A stretch of DNA of 30,481 bases from positions 1-30,481 of the forward strand of contig DGSJ01000034.1 of assembly GCA_002393905.1 (NCBI GenBank), given 5' to 3'. Shown piece by piece: positions 8,045-15,099 of this stretch. Source of the DNA: Caryophanales bacterium UBA4365. Lineage in GTDB: Bacteria; Bacillota_I; Bacilli_A; RFN20; CAG-826. Numbering within the stretch: position 1 is the stretch's first letter; every line of letters starts with the position of its first letter. Below the pieces are notes generated by a model, which saw only the letters and a list, made by a program, of their open reading frames with translations, was not told the DNA's origin and did no database searches. Position numbers and translations under genes: made by a program.

Positions 8045-8096
8045 TTTTAACGACTTTTCTTTGTCGTATTGCAAAGATTTTTAGCTTTGCTATAAT
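8045..8096. promoter_or_regulatory. Shared divergent promoter between units 3 and 4
   Basis: TTGCAA (8069-8074) is 16 bases from TATAAT (8091-8096) on the plus strand and 18 bases from TTAAAA (8045-8050) on the minus strand. Inverted repeats CAAAG-N8-CTTTG (inside the plus promoter) and CGAC-N8-GTCG (8051-8054, 8063-8066) are present at the same places as in the unit 2/3 junction. The repeated layout at three junctions supports function. Confidence 0.6.
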
Positions 8097-8100
8097 GAGA

Positions 8101-8160
8101 CACATAAGAACGGGATCCTCCAAGACTACTTTATGTGATTGAGTCAAGGACTCGTTTTTT
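8101..8160 (+). ncRNA. Unit 4 antisense RNA (predicted antitoxin, about 60 nt)
   Basis: This is the best-formed antisense RNA of the array. Stem CACATAA/TTATGTG (8101-8107, 8131-8137) closes a loop with GAACGGGATCCTCC (8108-8121). The terminator GAGTC-AAG-GACTC (8141-8153) is followed by GTTTTTT. The promoter TATAAT at 8091-8096 has a perfect -10 and places the start at about 8102. It is complementary to the 3' end of the unit 4 peptide mRNA. Confidence 0.7.
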
Positions 8161-8162
8161 CT

Positions 8163-8246
8163 TTATCGGATTAACTCCAATATGAGACAAACCAGTTCAA
8201 TGATTCCTAACAGGAAAGCGTAAACGATTTCTTTATTAGTTTTCAT
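8163..8246 (-). CDS. Unit 4 hydrophobic peptide, 27 residues (predicted type I toxin)
   Basis: The peptide starts MKTNKEIVYAFLLGIIELV and ends CLILELIR, close in sequence to the unit 3 peptide and to the unit 1 relic, with a single hydrophobic helix. The ribosome site GGAGGTAA (8252-8259) ends five bases before the ATG. Upstream, the mRNA holds the 5' pairing arm (8289-8301) and a TTAAAA (8307-8312). Unlike units 1-3 there is no TTGCAA 18 bases further upstream, so its promoter differs or is weak. This unit is the outer end of the array. Confidence 0.83.
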   Translation of the reverse strand: MKTNKEIVYAFLLGIIELVCLILELIR

Positions 8247-8402
8247 TTAGGTTACCTCCTTTCTATTGCGTCGAAACGTATTTAGTCAGGAGTTCCCGTT
8301 CCGAGTTTTTAAGGCTTGTCTTTGCCTGAGAGTTTTTCGCTCTCACTAACTTAATCCGTTTTTAAAAGAAAAATTTGCACTCTATTTTTCCAAAAAGAAA
8401 AC

Positions 8403-8419
8403 TTCTTACTTAGTAAGAA
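8403..8419 (-). terminator. Second hairpin after the ribokinase gene
   Basis: TTCTTAC-TAA-GTAAGAA on the minus strand is followed by GTTTTCTTTTT. It lies about 40 bases downstream of a first terminator and may be a back-up stop that insulates the peptide array from the salvage operon. Confidence 0.5.
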
Positions 8420-8454
8420 AAAATTTTCACCTTAAAATGAATGGGAATTTAAAA

Positions 8455-8475
8455 AGCCCTTCTTAACGAAGAGCT
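8455..8475 (-). terminator. Intrinsic terminator of the ribokinase gene
   Basis: On the minus strand AGCTCTTC and GAAGGGCT form an 8-bp stem with one G-U pair. The GTTAA loop contains the stop codon, and TTTTTAAATTC follows. It ends the rarA-nucleoside hydrolase-ribokinase transcript. Confidence 0.7.
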
Positions 8476-9368
8476 TGAATTTTATTTTTGAATTTTTTTA
8501 TTTCATCCAATGTTGGAGAAGAAACGCTTGTTCCGTGTTTAGTTGTCGATATTGATGCTGCTAAACAAGCAAAGTTTAGTGATGTCTTATTAATATCTTT
8601 TCCTTGGGCAAGTTGGTAACATAACGCGCCATTAAATGCGTCTCCAGCACCAGTGGTATCAACCACTTTTACTTTAACTGCTTTTTCAGAAATTGTGTCT
8701 TTTCCTTTATAGCAACAATAACCGTCTTTACCTCTAGTTTCAACAATTGTGGAAATTCCTAATTTATCCGGTTTTTGCTGGTATTTTCCATATTTAAGAA
8801 GCATACGCAATTCTCCACTATTTGGAGTAATAACATCGATAAATCTGGCATATTTTTTTATTCCGATATCACATGGAGCAGGATTAATTACGGTACGCAT
8901 TTTTTTGCGTTTTGCAACCTCTAAAGCATAACCGACAAGTTCAAGATTGTTCTCTAACTGAGATAAGAAAACATCACCAGCACTAGCTCCTTTAAGAAAA
9001 CTATCTACATCGCTTTTTGTTAGTTTTAAATTAGCACCTAAATCAAGAATGATTCGATTATCTTTATTGTGTAAAAGGATCATCGCGATTCCACTAGAAA
9101 CACCTTTAACCATTTTGATATGAGAAACATCGACATTGTTTTCTTTTAATGCGTTAAACATTTTCTCACCAAAAGAATCATATCCAATAGCACCAAGCAT
9201 TTTTACTTTGGCACCAAGTTTAGCAGCAACAATAGCTTGATTTAATCCTTTTCCACCAGGACAGGTTGAAAAATTTTCACCACGAACAGTTTCACCTTTT
9301 GTAGGAATCTTGTCGGATTCAATCACAAGATCCATATTTAATGATCCGAGGACATAAATAGTGTTCAT
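8463..9368 (-). CDS. rbsK: Ribokinase-type PfkB sugar kinase
   Basis: A 301-residue PfkB-family kinase of typical ribokinase length. The N-terminal GSLNMDLV and CPGGKGLNQ (residues about 36-44) form the sugar site. DTTGAGDAFNG (about 235-245) holds the catalytic aspartate and anion hole. Its likely reaction is ATP-dependent phosphorylation of ribose at O5. The gene overlaps the nucleoside hydrolase stop by ATGA, so the two are coupled: the hydrolase releases ribose from nucleosides and this kinase feeds it into the pentose phosphate pathway. Other PfkB substrates such as pseudouridine or deoxyribose cannot be excluded from sequence alone. Confidence 0.9.
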   Translation of the reverse strand: MNTIYVLGSLNMDLVIESDKIPTKGETVRGENFSTCPGGKGLNQAIVAAKLGAKVKMLGAIGYDSFGEKMFNALKENNVDVSHIKMVKGVSSGIAMILLHNKDNRIILDLGANLKLTKSDVDSFLKGASAGDVFLSQLENNLELVGYALEVAKRKKMRTVINPAPCDIGIKKYARFIDVITPNSGELRMLLKYGKYQQKPDKLGISTIVETRGKDGYCCYKGKDTISEKAVKVKVVDTTGAGDAFNGALCYQLAQGKDINKTSLNFACLAASISTTKHGTSVSSPTLDEIKKFKNKIQALR

Positions 9369-10297
9369 TTTGAGTAACGTTTTAAACCTTTTTCAACTTC
9401 GTTCCAGTATTCTTTGACATTTATGTCAATTGCAACATAAGCATTATGTGGTTGATGTAAATAATCATATTGGTCACAGTTTGTTCTTCCATAAGATGGA
9501 CCACCAGTGACATCAATCACAACATTCATCTTCTTAAAAGTGAAAACATTCGGGTTTAATAATGAAATGATTGTCGCTGGATCATGAAGAGGTGCTCCAC
9601 TATGGCCAAAGATTTTGAGTTGGTTCTCATTAAAGACTTTCATTAAATCAATAAAGAGCTTGCCGGCTTTGTTATTAATCTTTGACATTCTTTCCATCAC
9701 ATCAGGAAGGACAAGAGCTTTTCTTGTAACATCAAGTCCGAGCATATAAACATCTAATCCTGAATTAAAGACAATATCTGCTGCCTCTGGATCACAAAGA
9801 ATATTAAACTCGGCAGCAGGAGATACATTACCAAACCCAATTGATCCACCCATGAGAACAATTGATTTGATATGTTGTTTCACTTCTGGATACTTGATCA
9901 AAAGTTCAGCAATATTGGTTAACGGACCAGTTGGAACTAATGTCACATCTTCGTTTTTATCTAACAAAGATTTCATTAATTCAACCGCATTTTGCTGGTG
10001 ATATTTGATTTTTAACGGGGAAAATGGAAAGCCATCTAAACCTGTTTCTCCATGAATTTCAGCACAGGTCATTGGGCTTCGCTTTAGTGGTTTTCCAGAG
10101 CCTAAAGCTACTGGCACATCTAGTCCCAAATATTGAACTATATTCAATGTGTTGTTCCCTGTTTTCTCTAAGGTTTGATTTCCTGCTTCAACAGTAATCC
10201 CTAAAATCTCTAAACTTGGAGCAAAACCAGCAAGCATGATGGCAATCGCGTCATCATGTCCCGGATCACAATCTAAAATAATTTTTTGCTTAGTCAT
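9365..10297 (-). CDS. Inosine-uridine-type nucleoside hydrolase
   Basis: A 310-residue IU-nucleoside hydrolase. The N-terminal signature DCDPGHDDAIA (residues 9-19) supplies the Ca2+-binding aspartates, followed by VEAGNQTLEKT. LVPTGPLTN and a NILCDPEAA-type segment further on are also family hallmarks. It cleaves the N-glycosidic bond of ribonucleosides to base and ribose in the cytoplasm. The start at MTKQK is chosen because the ATG overlaps the rarA stop (ATGACTAA) and the family motif lies at the usual distance. A longer frame upstream would run deep into rarA. It is coupled to the downstream ribokinase gene by an ATGA overlap. Confidence 0.92.
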   Translation of the reverse strand: MTKQKIILDCDPGHDDAIAIMLAGFAPSLEILGITVEAGNQTLEKTGNNTLNIVQYLGLDVPVALGSGKPLKRSPMTCAEIHGETGLDGFPFSPLKIKYHQQNAVELMKSLLDKNEDVTLVPTGPLTNIAELLIKYPEVKQHIKSIVLMGGSIGFGNVSPAAEFNILCDPEAADIVFNSGLDVYMLGLDVTRKALVLPDVMERMSKINNKAGKLFIDLMKVFNENQLKIFGHSGAPLHDPATIISLLNPNVFTFKKMNVVIDVTGGPSYGRTNCDQYDYLHQPHNAYVAIDINVKEYWNEVEKGLKRYSK

Positions 10298-11534
10298 TGT
10301 GTTTAATCTTTTCCCAGTATTCTTTAATGGCTTGTTCATATTTATTATCACCATATTGGTAATAAGTTTCATTTTTTAAATCATCTGGAAGATATTGTTG
10401 TTTCACCAAATGATGCTTGTAGTCATGAGGATATTTATAGTGTTGTCCTTTTACTTTTGCATCAGCTCCATCATAATGGGTATTTTGTAAGGCACGAGGA
10501 ACTCCAACACCTTTTCCTTTAGCAATATCGGCTTGGGCTTTCCAATACGCCATTGGAGCAGAATTAGATTTTGGTGCAGTTGCAATTAAAACAGCTGCAT
10601 TTGCTAAAGGTAAATATGCTTCTGGCATACCAAGTTGAAGAGCAGTATCCACTGCCGCTTTCACAATTGGAATAATTTGTGGATAGGCTAGACCAACATC
10701 TTCGTTTGCACTACATAGTAGTCTTCTTGAAGCGGCGATAATATCACCTGCTTCAAGCATCTTTGCTAGATAATAGATCGCGGCATCTGGATCAGATCCA
10801 CGTAAAGACTTCATTAAAGCAGAAAGATTATCGTAGTGTTTATCTTCGCTACGGTCGTAAGAAATATTTCCTTTAATCGCGACTTGATCAACAATGTCGC
10901 GAGTAATTTTGTTGCTACCTTTCTTCACTGCGTAACGAACGAAATCAAAATTGTTTAATGCTTTACGCATATCTCCGTTACCAGAAAGAGCAAGATATTC
11001 TAAAGCGTCATCTTCAAAGACTAAGCCAAATTGTTCAGCAGCTTTGAGTAGGCCTTTAGAAATATCTTTTGTTGCTAAAGGTTTAAATTCAAAAACTGTG
11101 CATCTACTAAGTAAGGCTGGATAGATGTAGAAGAATGGATTTTCAGTTGTCGAAGCGATTAATGTAATATCACCTTTTTCAACAAACTCTAAAAGGGATT
11201 GTTGTTGTTTCTTATTTAAATATTGGATTTCATCCAAATATAAAAGGATTCCATTTTGAGTAAGAACTGAATTGATATTCGCAATAATCTGCTTAATATC
11301 ATCAGTTGATGCGGTTGTTCCATTAAGCTTATATAAAGACATATTTGTCTTCTCAGCGATAATGTTTGCAACCGTGGTCTTTCCAACACCTGGAGGACCA
11401 TAGAAAACCATGTTTGGTATGTGATTAGAGGAAACGACCTTCCTAAAAGCCATTCCTTTTCCTAGTAAATGTTGTTGACCTAAAACATCATCAAATGATT
11501 TTGGTCTTAATAAATCAGCGAGTGGTTGTTGCAT
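10290..11534 (-). CDS. rarA: Replication-associated recombination protein RarA (MgsA/WRNIP1 family AAA+ ATPase)
   Basis: A 414-residue protein of family length. The N-terminus LADLLRPKSFDDVLGQQHL is typical. Walker A is GPPGVGKT (46-53) and Walker B is LYLDEIQ near 97-103, followed by the STTENPFF sensor region. The C-terminal MgsA oligomerisation domain includes a DPDAAIYYLAKMLEAGD segment. RarA acts at stalled or damaged replication forks. It heads a coupled group with nucleoside hydrolase and ribokinase, an association without obvious functional logic. Just upstream lies a long inverted repeat overlapping a possible -10. Confidence 0.93.
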   Translation of the reverse strand: MQQPLADLLRPKSFDDVLGQQHLLGKGMAFRKVVSSNHIPNMVFYGPPGVGKTTVANIIAEKTNMSLYKLNGTTASTDDIKQIIANINSVLTQNGILLYLDEIQYLNKKQQQSLLEFVEKGDITLIASTTENPFFYIYPALLSRCTVFEFKPLATKDISKGLLKAAEQFGLVFEDDALEYLALSGNGDMRKALNNFDFVRYAVKKGSNKITRDIVDQVAIKGNISYDRSEDKHYDNLSALMKSLRGSDPDAAIYYLAKMLEAGDIIAASRRLLCSANEDVGLAYPQIIPIVKAAVDTALQLGMPEAYLPLANAAVLIATAPKSNSAPMAYWKAQADIAKGKGVGVPRALQNTHYDGADAKVKGQHYKYPHDYKHHLVKQQYLPDDLKNETYYQYGDNKYEQAIKEYWEKIKHND

Positions 11535-11575
11535 AAAACGAATCCTCTTTGCTAATCTAATTTTAATCTAAGAAG

Positions 11576-11614
11576 ATTATATGTGAAACATTTTTATAAA
11601 ATTTGTTTCACATA
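11576..11614 (-). promoter_or_regulatory. Candidate operator and -10 upstream of rarA
   Basis: A perfect 11-bp inverted repeat TATGTGAAACA-N13-TGTTTCACATA spans 11580-11590 and 11604-11614. On the minus strand TATAAT (11576-11581) overlaps its proximal arm, and the distal arm covers the -35 position, where no good -35 hexamer is seen. A protein bound to the repeat would control rarA transcription. The regulator is not identified. Confidence 0.5.
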
Positions 11615-11622
11615 AAAATTTG

Positions 11623-11650
11623 CAAAAGAAAAACATGCAATTGCATGTTT
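11623..11650 (-). terminator. Intrinsic terminator of fba
   Basis: A perfect palindrome AACATGC-AATT-GCATGTT lies at 11632-11649. It is followed on the minus strand by TTTCTTTTGC and sits 18 bases after the fba stop. Confidence 0.75.
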
Positions 11651-11667
11651 AACTTTATTTATTCTAA

Positions 11668-12642
11668 TTAGATCTTATCGTTTGATCCAAGAACATCCGT
11701 AATTTTGTGTTTAACGAGTTGTTTCACGTAAGCACGTCCATCACCGATGTATTGACGCGGATCAAAGTGGTCTGGATGAGCTTCGAAGTGTTCACGAATT
11801 CCAGCAGTCATCGCAAGGCGTAAGTCAGAGTCAATATTGATCTTACAAACAGCCATACGAGCAGCTTGACGAAGTTGTTCTTCTGGAACACCAACAGCAT
11901 CCTTTAATGCACCGCCGTGTTCGTTAATAATCTTGACGTATTCTTGGTTAACAGAGGATGAACCGTGTAAAACGATTGGGAATCCTGGAAGTCTCTTTGA
12001 GACTTCTTCAAGAATATCGAAACGGAGTGGAGGTGGGAGTAAGACGCCTGTTTTTGGATCACGTGTGCATTGTTCTGGACGGAACTTATACGCGCCATGG
12101 CTTGTTCCGATAGCAATAGCTAAGCTATCAACACCAGTACGTTTAACGAATTCTTCAACTTGGTCTGGGTTGGTGTAACTTTCAGCACCATGTTCCACTT
12201 TAACTTCATCTTCAATACCAGCTAATGTACCAAGTTCAGCTTCAACTGTAACGTATGGTTTATGAGCGTGAGCATATTCGACGACTTTTTTGGTAATAGC
12301 GATGTTTTCTTCGAATGGTTTGCTAGAGCAGTCAATCATGACGGATGTGAATCCACCATCAATACAGTCTTTACAAATTTCAAAGTCAGCACCGTGGTCT
12401 AAGTGGAGAACAATTGGTAAACCAGTGTCTTCAACTGCAGCTTCAACCATTTTCTTTAAGTAGACTGGTTTAGCATATTTTCTTGCACCAGCAGAAACTT
12501 GAAGAATAACTGGAGAGTTGCATTCTTTAGCAGCTTCTGTAATGGCTTGAACGATTTCCATGTTGTTGCAGTTAAAAGCACCAATGGCATAGCCTTCTTT
12601 ATAGGCTTTTTCAAATAGTTCTTTAGAGTTAACTAATGGCAT
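11668..12642 (-). CDS. fba: Class II fructose-bisphosphate aldolase
   Basis: A 324-residue class II aldolase. The zinc and substrate residues are visible: IVLHLDHGADF (near 78-88), EAELG (near 134), GTSHGAYKF (near 179-187) and VLHGSSSV (near 225). It cleaves fructose 1,6-bisphosphate to glyceraldehyde 3-phosphate and dihydroxyacetone phosphate in glycolysis. The AAGAAGG ribosome site precedes the ATG. The gene is flanked by intrinsic terminators on both sides and so is probably transcribed alone. It is a highly conserved housekeeping gene. Confidence 0.96.
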   Translation of the reverse strand: MPLVNSKELFEKAYKEGYAIGAFNCNNMEIVQAITEAAKECNSPVILQVSAGARKYAKPVYLKKMVEAAVEDTGLPIVLHLDHGADFEICKDCIDGGFTSVMIDCSSKPFEENIAITKKVVEYAHAHKPYVTVEAELGTLAGIEDEVKVEHGAESYTNPDQVEEFVKRTGVDSLAIAIGTSHGAYKFRPEQCTRDPKTGVLLPPPLRFDILEEVSKRLPGFPIVLHGSSSVNQEYVKIINEHGGALKDAVGVPEEQLRQAARMAVCKINIDSDLRLAMTAGIREHFEAHPDHFDPRQYIGDGRAYVKQLVKHKITDVLGSNDKI

Positions 12643-12736
12643 ATTAATACCTTCTTTCTTTCACGGCTATATATTGTATCAATAAAATTGAAACCCGTTA
12701 TATATTTCTTTATGAGAGTGCTTACTTTCAAAAAGA

Positions 12737-12763
12737 AAAACCTTCACAAAATGTGATGGTTTT
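12737..12763 (-). terminator. Intrinsic terminator of the nitroreductase gene
   Basis: On the minus strand AAAACC and TCAC pair with GTGA and GGTTTT (10 bp around one A-A mismatch). The loop is ATTTT, and TTTTTCTTTTT follows. It lies 26 bases after the nitroreductase stop. Confidence 0.75.
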
Positions 12764-12788
12764 GCTTAAAATATTGAGGTTTTGCTGG

Positions 12789-13307
12789 TTATTTTATAGA
12801 AATAAAGTCAGCTTTTCTTTGTTTAACAACTAGTTTAGATGGATCTTTAGCATAACCAAGAATTGCTGCTCCGACTACGCGGTTTTCAGCAGGAATTCCT
12901 AAACGTTCTTTCATTTTCATTCCTTTAGGAGTTGAGAACAATTCATCAAATTGATTAATCCAGCATGATTGAACTTTTAAAGCGTTTGCAGCGACAAAGA
13001 TATTCTCTAAGACACATGAACAATCTTGTACAGTAAATGCATCATCTCTTGGACCATGGACAAGAACAACTGTATTTGCGCCATATAAACAATCACGGCC
13101 AAATTGTTCTTTCAATAATTCTCTTAGTCTTTCAACTTTGGCTTTTGTACGTACGCATGTAATGCTCGCAATTTGACGGAACTTTCCACTTGGAGCATAT
13201 TTACCAGCTTCAAGAATTTGGTTTAATTTTCCTAACGATACTTTCTTTTCGTTATATTCTCGACAAGATACTCTTGTCAGAATTGCTTGAATTGCTTTGT
13301 TTGCCAT
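12789..13307 (-). CDS. Nitroreductase-family flavoprotein
   Basis: A 172-residue FMN-dependent nitroreductase-fold protein. The N-terminus IQAILTRVSCREYNEKKV carries the family SCREY-type motif that contacts FMN phosphate. LEAGKYAPSGKFRQ (near 32-45) and the C-terminal LGYAKDPSK segment match short family members. It probably acts as an NAD(P)H-dependent oxidoreductase on unknown electron acceptors, as a homodimer. The ribosome site GAGGTAG precedes the ATG. The gene is divergent from the transporter starting at 13378, with 70 bases between them. Confidence 0.85.
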   Translation of the reverse strand: MANKAIQAILTRVSCREYNEKKVSLGKLNQILEAGKYAPSGKFRQIASITCVRTKAKVERLRELLKEQFGRDCLYGANTVVLVHGPRDDAFTVQDCSCVLENIFVAANALKVQSCWINQFDELFSTPKGMKMKERLGIPAENRVVGAAILGYAKDPSKLVVKQRKADFISIK

Positions 13308-13377
13308 ATTTCTACCTCTTCAACATAAATATATTGAATTTACTAACACTTTTCAATTTAGAGGTAGATAATACACG

Positions 13378-14685
13378 TTGCATATGATTCCGACATTAGT
13401 TATTTGCTTAATTACATTTGTCTTAGTAACCCTATCGATCCTCTTATTTCCAAAGATTAAGATTGGTAAGTTTTCTATTTCAACCTATTGGGTGGTTGCG
13501 TTAGTTGGAGCAATCCTTTTAATCTCGATTGGATTAGCACCAATCAGCGATGTCTATAACCAACTAACATCAAATACATCAATTAATCCATTAAAGATTC
13601 TCGTCTTGTTTTTCTCAATGACAATTATCTCGATTCTCCTAGACGAATTTGGATTATTTAAATATCTGGCTCAACTAGCAACTAAACGAGCGAAAACAAA
13701 CCAATACACGCTCTTCTTTGCTTTATATGCGTTAACTAGTGTTTTAACCGTATTTACATCAAACGATATTGTGATTCTTACATTAACTCCGTTTATTTGT
13801 TTCTTTGCTAAACGAGCAAATATCAAAGCAACCCCTTATTTAATTGCTGAATTCTTTGCCGCAAATACATGGTCGCTCATGTTTTTGATTGGTAACCCAA
13901 CAAACATTTATCTCGCCACCGCCGCAAACATTAACTTTGTTGAATATTTCAAAGTAATGGCTATTCCAACCGTTGTAGCTGGTTTAGTTGAACTTGGAAT
14001 CCTCTTTCTACTATTCAAAAGCTCCTTAAAAGAGCCATTTTATGTTGAAGACGAACAAGTAGAAATTCCAAACAAAGTTCTCCTTAGCGTGGGCGTTTCC
14101 ACATTACTAGTTTGTTTAGTGTTTCTCATTATTGTTCACTACCTACCTTTAGAGATGTGGATGATCTCTTTAGGCTGTGCATGTTTCTTAAGTTTATTTA
14201 CTTTAATTTATCTTTTAGCTACAAGAGAAAAACTAACAATTATGGGTAATTCTTATAATAGACTTCCTTATGAATTAATTCCATTTTTCTTATCGATGTT
14301 TGTCATTGTTGTTTCTTTAAATTATCAAGGAATTACTGGTGAAATTTCAAAATTGCTCGGTGATTCACACGTCGTTTATACGTATGGATATTCATCCTTT
14401 CTTGTTTGTAACTTAATCAACAATATTCCGATGAGCATTCTTTATTCCGGAGTTTCATCGAGCTTATCTGGATCAATGTTTTATCAAGCGACTTTCGCTT
14501 CGATTATCGGAAGTAATATCGGCGCGTTCTTAACGCCTATAGGTGCGCTCGCAGGCATTATGTTTACTTCACTAGTAAATAAACAAAACATACGTTTTGC
14601 CTTCTCGGATTTTATTAAATACGGATCAATTGTTTCGATCCCAACGATTACAGTTGCATTATTAATGCTTCAATTATTTGTTTAA
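13378..14685 (+). CDS. ArsB/SLC13-type ion transporter
   Basis: A 435-residue membrane protein with about 11-12 segments. The family landmarks are visible: a TSNDIVILTLTPF segment in the first half, GNPTNIYLA after it, and LINNIPMSILYSGV plus GSNIGAFLTPIGALA in the second half. These mark the ArsB/NhaD/CitM ion transporter superfamily. Arsenite, Na+ or dicarboxylate are all possible substrates, and no arsR or arsC lies nearby. Start choice: GAGGTAG at 13361-13367 is about 12 bases from the TTG at 13378 and 18 from the ATG at 13384, so the TTG is preferred, though the ATG remains possible. Confidence 0.85.
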   Translation: MHMIPTLVICLITFVLVTLSILLFPKIKIGKFSISTYWVVALVGAILLISIGLAPISDVYNQLTSNTSINPLKILVLFFSMTIISILLDEFGLFKYLAQLATKRAKTNQYTLFFALYALTSVLTVFTSNDIVILTLTPFICFFAKRANIKATPYLIAEFFAANTWSLMFLIGNPTNIYLATAANINFVEYFKVMAIPTVVAGLVELGILFLLFKSSLKEPFYVEDEQVEIPNKVLLSVGVSTLLVCLVFLIIVHYLPLEMWMISLGCACFLSLFTLIYLLATREKLTIMGNSYNRLPYELIPFFLSMFVIVVSLNYQGITGEISKLLGDSHVVYTYGYSSFLVCNLINNIPMSILYSGVSSSLSGSMFYQATFASIIGSNIGAFLTPIGALAGIMFTSLVNKQNIRFAFSDFIKYGSIVSIPTITVALLMLQLFV

Positions 14686-14718
14686 AAATTGAAATTTCTT
14701 TCTTTTAAGCAAAATAAA

Positions 14719-14763
14719 ACGCGCCAGCAATTTAATTACATCATTAATTAATTGCGAGCGCGT
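14719..14763. terminator. Bidirectional terminator between the transporter and PII-like genes
   Basis: ACGCGC/GCGCGT encloses CAATTTAATTA/TAATTAATTG with a small internal loop and a hexanucleotide loop. On the minus strand TTTTATTTTG follows, which is a good U-tract; the plus side is less T-rich. It sits between convergent genes. Confidence 0.7.
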
Positions 14764-14779
14764 ATTTACTACTTTATGT

Positions 14780-15097
14780 TTACTGATCCGAATCGAATTT
14801 TAATCCGGCAACATCGCTAACTGGTAAAGAGAAGGCGATTCCTTGTCCATCGGTGGATAAGCCGACAGCTTTATAAACACTATTGAGGATTTTATCGCGT
14901 TTATTTTTTCTAGTTAAAATGAGAATCATATCTTTTTCTGGTGTGATAATGATTCCGTATTTTTCTTCCATGAGTTTGGTACCCGTTCCACGAGCGTGAA
15001 CGATTGTACCACCACGAGCACCTTCTTCGCGTGCTGCATCCATGGCAATTTCTGAATAGTTGGCGTTCACAATAACGACGATTAATTCATAATCCAT
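14780..15097 (-). CDS. PII-like regulatory protein (second of the DUF1538 locus)
   Basis: A 105-residue PII-fold protein. It starts MDYELIVVIVNANY and contains GARGGTIVHARGTGT (near 27-41), the T-loop-proximal signature of P-II family proteins, then ITPEKDMILILTRK. PII proteins are trimers that bind nucleotides or small metabolites and control transporters or enzymes. It starts two bases after the preceding PII-like gene and has a GGAGG ribosome site. Context with DUF1538 implies that it senses a ligand to gate that membrane protein. The canonical uridylylated tyrosine region is not evident. Confidence 0.8.
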   Translation of the reverse strand: MDYELIVVIVNANYSEIAMDAAREEGARGGTIVHARGTGTKLMEEKYGIIITPEKDMILILTRKNKRDKILNSVYKAVGLSTDGQGIAFSLPVSDVAGLKFDSDQ

Positions 15098-15099
15098 AA

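Larger units (their letters stand above)
7295..8312. repeat. Tandem array of four type I toxin-antitoxin-like units
   Basis: Four units repeat with a period of 254-258 bp, measured between TTGCAA hexamers at 7300, 7554, 7811 and 8069. In plus-strand order each unit has: a promoter TTGCAA-N16-TATAAT; a short RNA with a C-rich GAACGGGATCCTCC-type element and a terminator-like hairpin; then, on the minus strand, the stop, coding part, start and strong ribosome site of a 27-28 codon hydrophobic peptide; then an element inverted relative to the first one; then TTTTAA. Units 1, 3 and 4 encode related peptides, unit 2 a different one. The arrangement (hydrophobic peptide mRNA with a 3'-overlapping antisense RNA) matches the TxpA/RatA, BsrG/SR4 and AapA/IsoA classes in layout. 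No family membership is claimed. Confidence 0.85.

Noticed and set aside
7905..8147. An 80-codon minus-strand frame covering the unit 3 peptide
   Set aside because: Its first 53 codons run through the unit 4 antisense region, promoter and untranslated leader and have no ribosome site. Only the last 27 codons follow a strong GGAGG, so the short peptide is the gene.
7295..8312. CRISPR array or VNTR as explanation of the repeats
   Set aside because: Units are about 256 bp with coding, promoter and terminator elements in fixed order; there are no short repeats with unique spacers.
9365..10372. A longer nucleoside hydrolase with 25 extra N-terminal residues
   Set aside because: The extension lies wholly inside rarA in another frame; the ATG at 10297 overlaps the rarA stop and gives the normal family N-terminus.
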